This document shows positions 21,871-32,628 of a DNA stretch of 62,070 nucleotides, in pieces (positions within the stretch are counted from its first letter, which is position 1; the number at the start of each line of letters is the position of its first letter). The notes under the pieces are model-generated. The model was not told the DNA's origin and searched no databases. It worked only from the letters and a program-made list of their open reading frames with translations. The stretch is from Chara braunii (Eukaryota; Streptophyta; Charophyceae; Charales; Characeae), in contig BFEA01000143.1 in assembly GCA_003427395.1 (NCBI GenBank), positions 1,295,522 through 1,357,591 on the forward strand. The letters are read 5' to 3'. The translations under genes were made by a program, and so were the position numbers.

Positions 21871-23238
21871 TGATAACAAGTCGGTTTACGACTGAACTCT
21901 AATTCATTCTTGCAACTGAACCTAAGGTTTTAGCACCTGTGGTTTGTTTTTTTTTCTTTGGGTTTTTACCCAAACTTTATTTAAATGGTCATTTAAAAAG
22001 GACAGAGTGTTTTCTTATTGGGAAGGTTGGACAATGGTTGGGGCTTGTGTGAATAAGGCAAGGGGTGTGAGTGTAGAGAGTGGATGAAGTTGACCTTGTT
22101 TAGTGTGTGGTTTGTCGATGTTGAACTTTTGTGTGACTGCATGTATGTTTGTGATTCGAAATCTGAATTTGGATTGTCTGCGATCGTTTGCATATTGGAA
22201 GGAAGTCATGATGTGATTGTGAGAATGATCGCCTCATGTCCAATAACCCACTATGGTTACACCTTATGCACTCGTACAATTGATTGATCATGCGCAAGGT
22301 TTAACTGAGTTGAATTGAGAGAAAAAAAAAATTCCCTCAAGTCTGCTTGTTGACTTTATTCTGGGGGAACGATAGAGTTTTGGGTAGAAGGGTTAGCGTG
22401 TTGCTTGTGGTGCCCCAGACAACTCACCACTACTTCAATTCTCTTCTGCCCTCAACGCCATCTTACCCTGTGCCGCTTTGGGGCACAATAGGGTGTAGAG
22501 GATGGCAGAGTGTTCAGTCTGCTTCTGGGCTCGCTAAGGGATTGACCCCTCAATGCGTGCTCTAGCCGACACCTGAGCGTCGAATACTATCTCATATTCC
22601 AGAAGGGCTCGCACGGTTATGGGCACCACATAGTACGCCATCATTGCGACTGCGTGTGTATTCATGCAGGCTAGTCGATATGATGAGGCTCTGCGTCGCC
22701 GCTCTATTTTATTCGAAGTCTCGCGTGCGACGCCTACTTATTCATGTACCAAAGCGTCATGGGTTGGGCTGAAAAAGGGACTGCGTGATTGAGACAGAGG
22801 ATTGAATTTATTTTTTTATTTTGTAAGTGTATCGCATGGTTAGACTGGTCGTCCTAGTCGACCAGCGTAGGGTCGCGCCTGTGAGATCAGTGCCCCAAGC
22901 GTCGATTCCTGCACGGGTTCGATTAAGGCGTTAATAGTGCGTACCTCGTACGCTATAGCGAACGAGAAACACCCTCGGTTGGGCCACCTCTACAATCACA
23001 CTCCAGAAGCTTTCACATGTGTTTCGGTAGCTCGACGGGAATATGCCCATCGACAAGATGGTGACAGCTCCCACAGGTGGAGGTAAGTTGTACCTCACAT
23101 GACCCTATCTTGTCGTAGGGGTTTGCGAGAGGTATGGTTGGCGCACTTGGCCAGAGCGGCGCTGATCAGTTAGAAGTTTTGCTAAATCCTACATGACGCG
23201 GCCGGGAGGGTCCCCCTGGGGGACCGATGCGCTCGACA
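21871..23238 (-). mobile_element. 5' LTR of the minus-strand Gypsy element
   Basis: A 1,368-bp segment that on the minus strand starts TGTCGAGCGCATCGG and ends TTATCA, i.e. TG...CA, followed by a PBS-like sequence, a leader and gag. The start motif with its adjacent hairpin recurs at 53,683 and 58,418. No second LTR of this element is in the window, so the boundaries rest on terminal motifs only. Confidence 0.55.
22444..22509. other. nested multi-part inverted repeat
   Basis: Outer arms TCTGCC/GGCAGA and CCATC/GATGG, then ACCCT/AGGGT and TGTGCC/GGCACA, close on a seven-base loop. The arms are separated by short bulges, so a long irregular stem-loop is possible within the LTR. Confidence 0.65.
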
Positions 23239-23513
23239 ACGCTCCCCTCTACCCGGGAGTGACCCAACAAGCCAGCGTCGAAGTATCCTTACTCCGTAGA
23301 AGCTTCGTTGGCGCACCATGTGACCAAGACGTCAGCGCCAGTGTGGTGATATCCGAGCCAGCTTCGACATCAAATGTAAGGAAAATGAGTGAGAGCGATA
23401 AACATAAAACCAAATTGCAACATCACGCTGAAGACCAAATAGTCATGTACCAAGCAGGAAGCACAATGCACCGAGATACAAGCCAAATAAGAGCAGTACA
23501 ATGAACTTAAATG
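23239..23513. other. no gene seen
   Basis: A short frame (23,193-23,504) overlaps the LTR terminus and has no motif. This stretch separates the LTR from a repeat copy and may extend that repeat leftward. Confidence 0.5.
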
Positions 23514-23922
23514 TCAATGTCGGCACTCTCTCGCCACACCAACATTGTATCCAACGTCACTCTTCTCGATTGGCGCTTAGCGCCCTGCCTATCCTACTCA
23601 GCACTATACTAGCCTACACTACAAATGTGCAACATGCGTCACGTCCAGCCGAAGCCCAATGTACGTGACGACGCGCCAGTGCAGACTGCCAGCATACACC
23701 AGGTACGTGTCTCTTCTCCCCTCTGCCTCACCCTTGTCCCCCCACAGTGTGCATCCCTGACACCCAAAACCACCATCACCATCACCGGCAATGTGCCCCA
23801 GCAGCCTCGCTATGGCCGCCGTTCGCCCGCTGCCACTGCAGCGCCCCTCTTCACCTCTTGCGCCGGTGTGCGCCCACTGGCTAGTGCATGCACAACATGC
23901 TTTCCATCCGACAAAGCACCAG
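23514..23922. repeat. second copy of the repeat at 9-406
   Basis: Colinear with bases 9-406 with scattered substitutions and short indels: shared blocks include ctctctcgccacaccaac, cttctcgattggcgct and taccaggtacgtgtctcttc-like sequence. Homology stops at 23,922, exactly where the next LTR ends, so that element appears to have inserted into this older repeat. Confidence 0.85.
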
Positions 23923-25253
23923 TGTTACATGCCCAGTTGGGCGATGTACATAATAACCGAGGATCCGCAATGTGATAAAAAGGACTGAATGGACAATGCA
24001 GTGCAAGTAGAATCTCAACAAGCAATGTGCATTCCGATACATACAAAATGGAGCTTTTATAGCGCAGGGAAGACCTAGATACAAATCTTGACCTGACCGG
24101 GACTGACCTCTTTCACGTAGTATAAGATAGCGAAGCAGAATGCTAGAGTACTAATGACTAGCCTCATCACTGTCACAACACATACCAAATATACATCATA
24201 TCCATCGCAAGGTGTGAAGGAGCCTGGCGCTATACACAGAAAAGAGGCGTCAGGTCCAGACATACACAAAGGAAGAGGAAGGGATCAGACGAAGAAGAGG
24301 AAGGGGGATATGGGAAATTCGTCAACACCAAGTCTCGTTACAAGTCCCAAATAATCCCTCTTCAAAAGGTCTGAAGTCCCATGTCGAGTCTGGAAACAAT
24401 GTCACCAAGCTCTCTCTCTCGCTCTCTCGTAGTTGGCTGATGCAGTGAAGTCAGATAGCGAGAGGGTGAGAAGGAGATGGTGGACTGAGAAGAGGAAGAA
24501 GCAACACTCTCTCTCTCTCTTGTATGCCCAGTACTAACATGTGAAGATGACGCTGTGCTGCAGGTAGTTCGAAGAAGAAGCTGGAGCAACGACACTGCAG
24601 GTAAGTATCCCTGGCCTCCGCCCAATCTCTCTCTCTAGTGCTACTCTAGCTATGGCGCGCAACGTTGAAGACTACTACTAACGCTACTAGCGCCCAGCGC
24701 TAAAGACTAAGGCTAACACTACTACTACTACTGCAACGCTCCTCCAGAGTGCCGCTGCCGAATCCTGAAGACTATTGACTGCCTCCTGCCTTGCACGTGA
24801 AGTGCCTGGGAAGTACCTAGGAGTTACCTCCCAACTACCTGCAGCCTGCAGGGCGGGCCAGTCTTATATAGTGCTGGCCCATCCAGGAGGCTGCTCTTGC
24901 CAATGCCAAAACGTGCCAGACCCTTGGGTTGAAGCTCAAACGAAGGTTGTCTTGAAAATAGGCCAAAAATGACCTGAGCTAAAACCCTGGTCTGGTGCCC
25001 GAGTTTCAGGGCAGGTCGAACTGACGAGGGCCTGAAAATGGCCCTCAGTTTCAGGCTGAAAATACTCAGGGCCGGAAAGACCCTGATTTAGCCTGAAACG
25101 ACACAGGGCCTGTAGGCCCTCGTTTTCAGGCTTTCAGGCTGAAACAACAGGGGGCCACGGGGTCTGTAGGCCCTCGTTTTCAGGCTTTCAGGCTGAAAAC
25201 GACACGGGCTTGGAAATGGCCTGTGTAACCTGTTGCAGGTGCAGCATGTAACA
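23923..25253 (-). mobile_element. 3' LTR of the split minus-strand Gypsy element
   Basis: On the minus strand it starts TGTTACATGC at 25,253 and ends GCATGTAACA at 23,923, a perfect 10-bp terminal inverted repeat over 1,331 bp. A PPT precedes it. The outer 180 bp (23,923-24,101) recur at 53,505-53,682, where they form the end of the matching 5' LTR. Inside U3 (25,010-25,240) are tandem units built on caggctttcaggctgaaa. Confidence 0.85.
24055..24061 (-). promoter_or_regulatory. TATA box of the LTR
   Basis: TATAAAA on the minus strand, in the segment shared by both LTR copies, about 130 bp before the LTR end. It suits an RNA polymerase II start with a short R-U5. Confidence 0.6.
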
Positions 25254-25265
25254 ACCCCCCCTGCT
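25254..25265 (-). promoter_or_regulatory. polypurine tract
   Basis: AGCAGGGGGGGT on the minus strand directly abuts the LTR start, the expected site of plus-strand priming. Confidence 0.75.
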
Positions 25266-26280
25266 TATGAAGTCAAGCCAGGTCGAGGGCGAAGCTGACG
25301 ATCTGAAGGTGGAACCTGGTCGCGGGTGCGACGTGGAGCCGAAGATACCGGCTTGCCTTTCATAAGTACGCAAAGTGTACCAAGTACTCGGTCGGTTTGT
25401 TGTCGTAGCTGTGGTAAATGCAGCCTTTCGGCGGCACAGCACCGGCCTCAAGAATGATCTCGTGAGAGATCGGCCGATCAGGCACCACACCGAAAGATGT
25501 CGGTGAACTCGTCAAGCAACCGCACCACACGGGGGTCCGAAGACAAGGCCGTGGGGGAAGAATTGACTTGGTCGTCACCACTTGGCACCAAATCGAAGGG
25601 TGCGGAAGACAAATAGTACACGGTACTTCGGCGTCGAAAGCGTCGCGAACGCTAAGAGTCCGCTGGTGGAAGTTGACCGTGTGATCCGCATTTGCAAGCC
25701 CAAGGCATTCCCAAAATAATGTCGAAGTTCGTGTCCAAAATGTCGAACGTCTTTGGTTCGCATGCATGAGGTGCGCAGTACACCGGTGTGGCATCGAAGT
25801 AACGGTTGATAAGTTGTTGCGTCCTTCCGTCTGCGAACTTGATCGCCGTCGGGTTTGCCTTCCTTTGAACTTGTGTGCCAAGGCCAGCCCTTTGCATAAA
25901 GGCTTGGCTCATAAAATTGTGAGTCGCTTCGCTATCCAGCAAAGTGCTACAGGACGCTTTGCCCAACTTGAATGCGGACATAAAGGAGCGGTGCGTTGTT
26001 GTCATCATACCGCTGCGTGCGAAACTCGTGGGCCACCTTGGTAACATACGCAAGGGTGTCCCCCACCGCGACTTCGTCATCCGTCAGCGAAGTTGGTGGT
26101 GCATAGAAGGATAAGTACGTGTGGAGATGAGCGCATAGTGCTGCGCATTGCGGTTCCGGCAAGCGGCATGTGGTCGGGAGAGGAAGCCATGCGAAGTCCT
26201 TGGACGTGAGCGGGTCCCCTCCACGTTGAACTCGCGCGCCGAATCCCGTGAAGAACCACTTGAAGACGATAAGTTGCCGC
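25266..26280 (-). pseudogene. Gypsy protease and start of RT (distal part of split element)
   Basis: Minus frames 25,947-26,306 and 25,652-26,080 encode the end of gag (LTSKDFAWLPLPTT, SLTDDEVAVGDTLAYVTKVA) and a retropepsin: LLDSEATHNFMSQAF, where the active-site DSG reads DSE, and FDIILGMPWA, the flap-end ILG motif. In another frame (25,360-25,881) RPISHEIILEAGAVPPK begins the RT domain. The rest of RT, RNase H and integrase are deleted before the PPT. The 5' half lies beyond the giant insertion at 52,130-53,075. Confidence 0.85.
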
Positions 26281-26754
26281 TGTCGGAGAGCGGCGCTCCA
26301 CGTCAACGTATAGTTGACTTGTCGCGGCCAGCCTCCGCACCATAGGGCTGCTTGCAGTCACGATCAGCAGAATGTTGACACGCTAGTTTGGCCCTTGGGT
26401 CGAGTCAGTGGGCAAGACGGCACGACGGTCCAGTCCCATGGAGATCGAATCACGGCTTTTGGGGTTGAACCGCCGCGTTCGCAAGGGCCGAATTAGTAGG
26501 GGCCGGTCCGAACGGCACTAAAAACGGACCAAGGGTTAGTGAGAATTGACCACTTGGGACCGGCCCTACCGCGTCGGGGAGGGTACGACCCGAAATGGTC
26601 AAGGGGATACGGTATTAGGCCTTATTAACGTTAAGGGGGTGTTTTTATTTTGAAAAACAAGGCTGACCCTTAGTATCCCAAAGTCGGGCCAGATTAGGCC
26701 CGACACTAATTTTATTATTGGTCGGTGCTAAATATAGTATAGGCCCACTGTATT

Positions 26755-27080
26755 TTTATCCCAAGTCCCGCGCTAATTTTAGTGCAGTCCCGCGCTAATT
26801 TTAGCACATGCCCGCGCTATATTTAGCGCAGGCCCATGCTATTTTTAACACGAGACTGACTGTTCGTGTTCCAAGGTCGGAACTGTCCCTGTCCCACTCT
26901 AAATTTAGCACAGTCCCGCGCTAATTTTAGCACAGGCCCGCGTTATATTTAGCGCAGGCCCATGCTATTATTAGCACGGGACGGACTGTTCGTGTCCTAG
27001 AATCGGGACTGTCCCAGGCCCGCGCTAATTTTAGCACAGGCCTGTGCTAATATAGCACAAGCCTGTGCTATTTTCAGCCC
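26755..27080 (+). repeat. U3 inverted-repeat array
   Basis: About a dozen short palindromes with alternating words gcgctaattttagc(a/g)c, gcgctatatttagcgc and gtgctaatatagcac. GCGCTA-TATT-TAGCGC at 26,814-26,829 is perfect. They occupy the 350 bp upstream of the TATA box, where promoter elements would sit. The same array is at 45,660-45,980. Confidence 0.85.
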
Positions 27081-27120
27081 AGGGGCTGCTGCACCTTGCC
27101 CGATCACCCGGCCTCTTCAC

Positions 27121-27127
27121 TATAAAA
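27121..27127 (+). promoter_or_regulatory. TATA box of the giant LTR
   Basis: TATAAAA in cactataaaagagagg, identical in the right LTR at 46,028. If used, U3 is about 870 bp and the transcribed R-U5 part is about 6 kb. Confidence 0.7.
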
Positions 27128-27572
27128 GAGAGGCCGAGCCACTTGAGAAGGGAGGCCCTCAATTGTGGGAATGCGGAAGCGCTGGCGGAACGGCAAACAG
27201 GAGTTGTGGCGTTGGAACAAGCAAGGGAAGGAGGAAGACCAAGGCAAGCAAGAGAGAGGTAAAGGAGAGGAGCAGCTTGGGGAAGAGGTAGTCCTGGTTC
27301 TCACTAGAGTCATAGCCCTCTCCCTTGCCTCCCCTCCTATCTCTCTCCCCCTTCGCTCCTTTCTCTCCCTCACTTCTTCCTTCCTCTCCTTACTCACTTT
27401 CGTCATCTCCCCTTAGTCAGACCGGTCGCTTATGAATAAGCCCCGGTTTTTATTTTTATTTTATTTTATTTATTTTATTTTATTTTCGGTGTGTACCATC
27501 ACCGCATAAAGGTTGCAGTATGTCTGAGCGTACCGCGCTGAAGAACTGATGAGTCGCTGTTTGCCTGTGTGC

Positions 27573-27715
27573 TCTGTGCCAAGGGGCACCCAGACTGAGT
27601 ACACCGATTTTTGTTGTGCCAAGGGGCACCCAGATTGAGTACACTGATTTTTGCTGTGCCAAGGGGCACCCAGATCGAGTACGCCGATTTTGGCTGTGCC
27701 AAGGGCCACCCAGAT
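27573..27715 (+). repeat. 40-bp hairpin array, four units
   Basis: Units begin at 27,576, 27,616, 27,656 and 27,696, exactly 40 bp apart. Each carries gtgccaaggggcac (GTGCC/GGCAC round AAGG) followed by ccagattgagtac; the last unit has one changed base in the arm. Confidence 0.95.
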
Positions 27716-27735
27716 TAAGCCATTTTAATGAATTG

Positions 27736-28050
27736 CGACTGTGCGCACTCAGACTTGAGTGCGACACTAAGCCTTTAATTTGAGAAAGCCATTTTGATGA
27801 ATTGCGACTGTGCGCACTCAGACTTGAGTGCGACACTGCGCCTTTAATTTGAGAAGTCATTTTGATGAATTGCGACTGTGCGCACTCAGACTCGAGTGTG
27901 ACACTGCGCCTGTAATTTGAGAAAGTCACTTTAGTGAAATGCAACTGTGCACACTCGGACTTGAGTGCGACACTGCGCTATTAATCTGAGAAAGCAACAC
28001 TAATGCAATGCGACTGTGCGCACTAAGATTTGAGTGCGGCACTGCGTCCA
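27736..28050 (+). repeat. 68/69-bp hairpin array, five units
   Basis: Each unit has cgcactcagacttgagtgcg, i.e. CGCACTCA/TGAGTGCG round GACT (8 bp), in a frame of ttgatgaattgcgactgtg and ctttaatttgagaaa. Unit starts 27,744, 27,813 and 27,881 show the period; the last two are diverged. Confidence 0.95.
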
Positions 28051-28323
28051 TAATATGAGAAAATCGCTTTTGAAGATACGGGACTGTGCGTCCACACACG
28101 CACAGTCCATGTTCCGTTGTTGAGCCTATGATCCGTGCGCCCATGCGTACCCAATCCATTGTTGACCCCGTGATCTGTGCGCCCACGCGCGCTGTTTGGG
28201 GAGCCATTTTCAGAACCGGGATACTGCGCACTCACGCGCGCTGTTCCGAGAGCCATTTTGGAGCCGGAGAACTGCACGCTCACGTACTCCTGAGCCTGGA
28301 TACAGTCCTGATTTGCCACCTGG

Positions 28324-28470
28324 CAGGCTGGCGCAGCCTGATACAGTCTGGATTTATCACTTGACAGGCTGGTGCTGCCTGATATAGACCCGATCTGTCA
28401 CTTGGCAGGGTGGCGCAGCCTGATGCAGTCCTGATCCGATACTTGGCAGGCTGGTGAAGTCTGGCGCAGC
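28324..28470 (+). repeat. 41-bp hairpin array, four units
   Basis: caggctggcgcagcctg (CAGGCTG/CAGCCTG round GCG) at 28,324, then at 28,365, 28,406 and 28,447 with substitutions. Related ctggcgcagtct words continue to about 28,570. Confidence 0.9.
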
Positions 28471-28929
28471 CCCGATCCGGTGTGTGCCACCCTGGCGCGG
28501 TCTGGCGCAGTCTTGCACAGTCCTGATCCGGTCTGTGTCAGTCTGGCGCGGCCTGGCGCAGTCTGTGCAGCATCGATTAAGATTGGAATTGCCATTTGGA
28601 TATGAGGGATTGCTGATCTCGCCATTGTTCGCCTGTGCGCACTCCACTACTTTTCGGATCCGAGGAACTGTCGACTTTGTCATTGTGCATTCAGATCCGT
28701 GTAACCGTCGAGCGTACCATTGCCATTCAGGTCTGTGGAACCGCCGATCGTGCCATTGCCATTCGGATCTGTGGAACAGCTGGTCTTGTCTCTGTACGCC
28801 CACGAGCACCTCATTACTGTAACCAGAGAAACGTGTGCACGCGCACACTATGCTTTAAGGGTCATCCTCTGAGTCCAAGGAACTATGCGCTCATGCGCGC
28901 TGTATTTGAGGGTCGAATTTGTACTTGCT

Positions 28930-29405
28930 CTTAGCATCTTGATTTATTGTGCCCGCAGGCACTCAAATTGAGCAAGTCGATTTACTGTGCCCACTGGCAC
29001 TTCAGTTGAGCATCTTGATTTATTGTGNNNNNNNNNNNNNNNNNNNNNNNNNNNNNNNNNNNNNNNNNNNNNNNNNNNNNNNNNNNNNNNNNNNNNNNNN
29101 NNNNNNNNNNNNNNNNNNNNNNNNNNNNNNNNNNNNNNNNNNNNNNNNNNNNNNNNNNNNNNNNNNNNNNNNNNNNNNNNNNNNNNNNNNNNNNNNNNNN
29201 NNNNNNNNNNNNNNNNNNNNNNNNNNNNNNNNNNNNNNNNNNNNNNNATTGTGCCCGCAGGCACTCAAATTGAGCAAGTCCATTTACTGTGCCCACTGGC
29301 ACTTCAGTTGAGCATCTTGATTTATTGTGCCCGCAGGCACTCAAATTGAGCAAGTCGATTTACTGTACCCACTGGCACCTCAGTCGAGCATCTCGATTTA
29401 TTGTC
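28930..29405 (+). repeat. 75-bp double-hairpin array (contains assembly gap)
   Basis: Each unit carries two hairpins, GTGCC-CGCA-GGCAC and GTGCC-CACT-GGCAC, plus ctcaaattgag. Two units flank each side of the gap. The right LTR has the ungapped array at 47,835-48,150. Confidence 0.9.
29028..29247. other. assembly gap (220 N)
   Basis: A run of N inside a tandem array, so the true unit number in the left LTR is unknown. Confidence 1.
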
Positions 29406-29869
29406 GATTTACTGTGCCAGCAGACGCTCTGATGAGGCATATTGACTCTGAGTACACTTGATGTAATGCGACTGTGCGCACTCAGACTTGAGTGCGACAC
29501 TGCGCTCTTTATTCGAGAAATGCCACTTTTGATGTAGTCCGACAGCGTGTACTACGTCTGAGAACTCTGCATTGATGATTTTGAGTAAGTGCGGCATTGC
29601 GCACTCAACCCTTAAAACACAACATTGATGATCTTGAGCAAGCGTGACTGTGCGCATTTGATCTTAAGTGCGACACCGCATACCCGATTTGCAAAACTCG
29701 GCTTTTGACGAATTTAAGTCTGCGTGCCGAAGTAAACCTTGCGAATCATGATTCTGTGTTCCGCAACAGACACTGTCGAGTTCGGGACTGGGCGCCATTG
29801 CGCACTTTGCTGTTTGACTTGTCAATCGTGATTTTGTATTTTGCAGCGGGCAGTGCCATTTGGGCAGGC

Positions 29870-30600
29870 GCCCATGCGCGCCCAAGCTCGACAGTGATAT
29901 TAGAGTGCGCGCCCATGCGCGTCCAAGCCAGATAGTGTTATTTAAGTGCGCGCCCGTGCGCACCCAAGCTTGGTATTGCTGCTAGAGTGCGCGCCCATGC
30001 GCGCCCAAGCTTGGCATTGATATTAGAGTGTGCGCCCATACGTATAAGCTCGGCAGTGATATTAGAGTGCGCGCCCATGCGCGCCCAAGCTAGATAGTGT
30101 TATTTAAGTGGGCGCCCGTGCACGCCCAAGCTTGGTATTGCTTCTGGAGTGCGAGCCCATGCGCGCCCAAGCTTGGCATTGCTGTTGGAGTGTGCGCCCA
30201 TGCGCGCCCGAGCTCGGTATTGCTATACGAGTGTGCGCCCGTGCGCGCCCGAGCTCGGTATTGCTATATGAGTGCACGCCTATGCGCGCCAAAGCTTGAC
30301 GTTGATATTTGAGTGCGCGCCCATGCGCACCCAAGCTTGGCATTGATATTTGAGTGCGCGCCGATGCTTGATATTGATATTAGAGTGCGCGCGCATGCGC
30401 ACCCAAGCTTGGAGTTGATATTTGAGTGCGCGCCCATGCGCGCCCAAGCTTAGCATTGCCTTTTAAAAGTGCGCCCATGCGCACCCAAGCTTGGAACTGT
30501 GATTTGAGCGCGCGCCCATGCACGCCTAAGCTTAGTGCTTGTCATTTGAGTGCGCGGCCATGCGCGCCCATGCTTGGTATCATCACATGAGTGCGCCTAG
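29870..30600 (+). repeat. about 43-bp GC-rich hairpin array, about 16 units
   Basis: Core gtgcgcgcccatgcgcgccc (GCGCG/CGCGC arms) followed by the 10-bp palindrome ccaagcttgg and cattgatatttga. Alternating purine-pyrimidine stretches could also adopt Z-form. The right LTR copy is broken by a 460-N gap. Confidence 0.95.
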
Positions 30601-31013
30601 GCTCGAGTAGGCTATACGAGTGTGTGCTCTAATGATTTTGGAACGCATGTCCCGCCAATATGATGGTCGGGGACGTATGCCCAGCGAGTGTGATTAGTCC
30701 CGAGGATATAACAGGATGTCTCTGATGGTATGAGTAGCCCCAACTCCCGCTGATTTGACTTTTTGCTGATCAGTCTCTGGATGGACGATATTTATATCAG
30801 ACCCTGTGCGGACGGTATTTTTCCTGCACACATGATATCAGTGCAGTCCGGTTTGCACGCGCAGTATTTTGCAACGGCTTCTGCATAGATAATATCTTGA
30901 TGATCAGTCTCTCAGTGACGATACTTGCAGTTCAGTCCTCATGTTCTAGTCCACTCGCTGCAAAGATGTTCGTATGATGTTGCTATGATGAGTTGCTGGG
31001 CTGCTGTTCAGCC

Positions 31014-31365
31014 GGGCCCATTCAGGCGGGCCCCTATATGGAGTTGTTGCTGATCAGCCGGGCCCATTCAGGCGGGCTCCTATATCGAGTTGTTGCTGTT
31101 CAGCCGGGCCCATTCAGGCGGGCCTCTATATCGAGTTGTTGCTGTTCAGCCGGGCCCATTTAGGCGGGCTTCTATATCGAGTTGTTGTTGTTCAGCCGGG
31201 CCCTTTCAGGCGGGCCTCTATATTGAGTTGTTGCTGATCAGTTGGGCCCATTCAGGCGGGCCCCTGTATCGAGTTGTTGCTGATCAGGAGGGCCTATTTA
31301 GGTGGGCCCATATAAAGAGGTTGATTGTTGTTCAGCCAGGCCCGTTCAGGCGGGCCTCTATACTG
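31014..31365 (+). repeat. 46-bp hairpin array, eight units
   Basis: gggcccattcaggcgggccc at 31,014, 31,060, 31,106 and so on in 46-bp steps, each followed by ctatatcgagttgttgctg. The right LTR has ten units (49,935 onward). A GGGCC/GGCCC stem forms in every unit with minor exceptions. Confidence 0.95.
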
Positions 31366-31527
31366 AGTTGGTTGTTACCAGTTTGGCTGGAGGGTCTACT
31401 GAGGTGCTGTCCTCTCTGACCCCGTCGAGTTGGGCTATTTTTCCTGAGTTGTTGATATCCACCTCATCTCCAGGACATCATTGTTTGGCGTAGCAGCTTG
31501 TCAGGAGCATTCTATTTTATTTTGCAG

Positions 31528-32038
31528 ATTGGTCAAGCTGGCTTCTCAACATGAGACAACCCCTACATGGGGTAAGCTGGTTGAGAAGTTCTGCTATATA
31601 CACATTGGGCATCAGAGCTTCGTCATTCGGGCCAATGAGTCTCCCACATCGAGGTACACGTTGGTGATCACTTATCACGTGAGAGATGCTGGGCAAGGAG
31701 TGAAGGGAACCACCTATGACCGGATTGCTGACTACATCTTCCGTAGGGAGAGTTACTGGAGGGAACACGGGTTACATGTGGTGTTTCCCCATATCCCCTT
31801 TGCACCAGGTGGTGCCCTCTATGAATTTGACGGCTGTAATCCTAAACCGCTGAACAGAGGTGGCAGCAAGGAATAGAGGCGTCAAGATAGGAGGATCAGG
31901 AGCGAGGTGGCCAGATGCGGGATACCTATTACCACCTGTCTACAGAGGTTAGAAACGGACAAGTCAGACCAAGAGCCTTGCTGCGTGAGCGATGTTGACC
32001 TGGGGGACTATTTTGACTGGGATACTCACAGGGACTGA
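31528..32038 (+). pseudogene. LTR-encoded unknown protein, left copy (one nonsense change)
   Basis: A polypyrimidine stretch ending in tttattttgcag directly precedes an open frame, so it looks like an exon after a 3' splice site. The frame encodes about 170 residues: LVKLASQHETTPTWGKLVEK, then SRYTLVITYHVRDAG, YIFRRESYWREHGLHVVFPH, EFDGCNPKPLNRG, ending DVDLGDYFDWDT. A TAG at 31,874 interrupts this copy; the right LTR reads Lys there and is open to its end. I recognise no family. The spacing of RYTLV...RESYWREHG...FDGCNPKPLN resembles the modules at 33,450-36,122, which suggests distant kinship (inference). Confidence 0.6.
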
Positions 32039-32101
32039 GTACACTCGAGTTTGGAGCAGGCCAAGAGCATCTTATGACATTGGTCATTAGAGCGAGATGC
32101 A

Positions 32102-32628
32102 GGCGGAAAGCTGCCCTACGACGGGTTGCTTATTTCTTGGCACGGTACTTGCTTCAGGGTGATTGACCCAGGCATTACATGTCAGGAGGGCCCAAGTCAG
32201 AGGAGGTACCCGACCCTTCTAGGGGGAAGGGACCTGTCCCATATCTTGGGGATGGCTACAGTCATTTGGTGGGAGCAGACTTCGTTGTACAGGCTTTTCG
32301 GAAGTCAATCTATGGAGACCGTTTTTTGGAGGTCTCTTATGATTACATCTATGGCAAGGGACGGATTGAGATCTTGATCGGTGCCACTGGCAGCATTTCT
32401 CTCGCCGAGGAGCTGTACCTCCGGAGTGTCGCGGATGAGGAGATGGCGAGATGTATGGCATATATCAGCAAGATCGATCCTGCAGCATCTTTTGACATCA
32501 GCTATGTGGTCCCGGAGTTTATAGCCACTCAGGTTCTCAATGATGAGGAGGATCAAGGTGTACCAGATACGGAGTCCCAGGCAGCCGAACCCACTCATAA
32601 GGGGGTACCACTCGTTGTTATTGACTGA
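32102..32628 (+). pseudogene. second LTR-encoded frame, left copy
   Basis: Starts in one frame as GGKLPYDGLLISWHGTCFRV (32,102-32,180), shifts, then runs 32,179-32,628: GPVPYLGDGYSHLVGADFVV, SYDYIYGKGRIEILIGATGS, LAEELYLRSVADEEMARCMA, ending DTESQAAEPTHKGVPLVVID. No known domain. The right LTR has the same shifted layout with a stop at 51,575, so the shift predates the copies or reflects an unrecognised splice or frameshift. Confidence 0.55.

Noticed and set aside
29872-30343. Short frames across the 43-bp array
   Set aside because: Periodic translations of tandem repeats, changing with unit number.
27573-31365. CRISPR-like alternation of repeats and spacers
   Set aside because: Units are repeated in full with no unique spacers, the setting is a eukaryotic LTR, and no cas genes occur.
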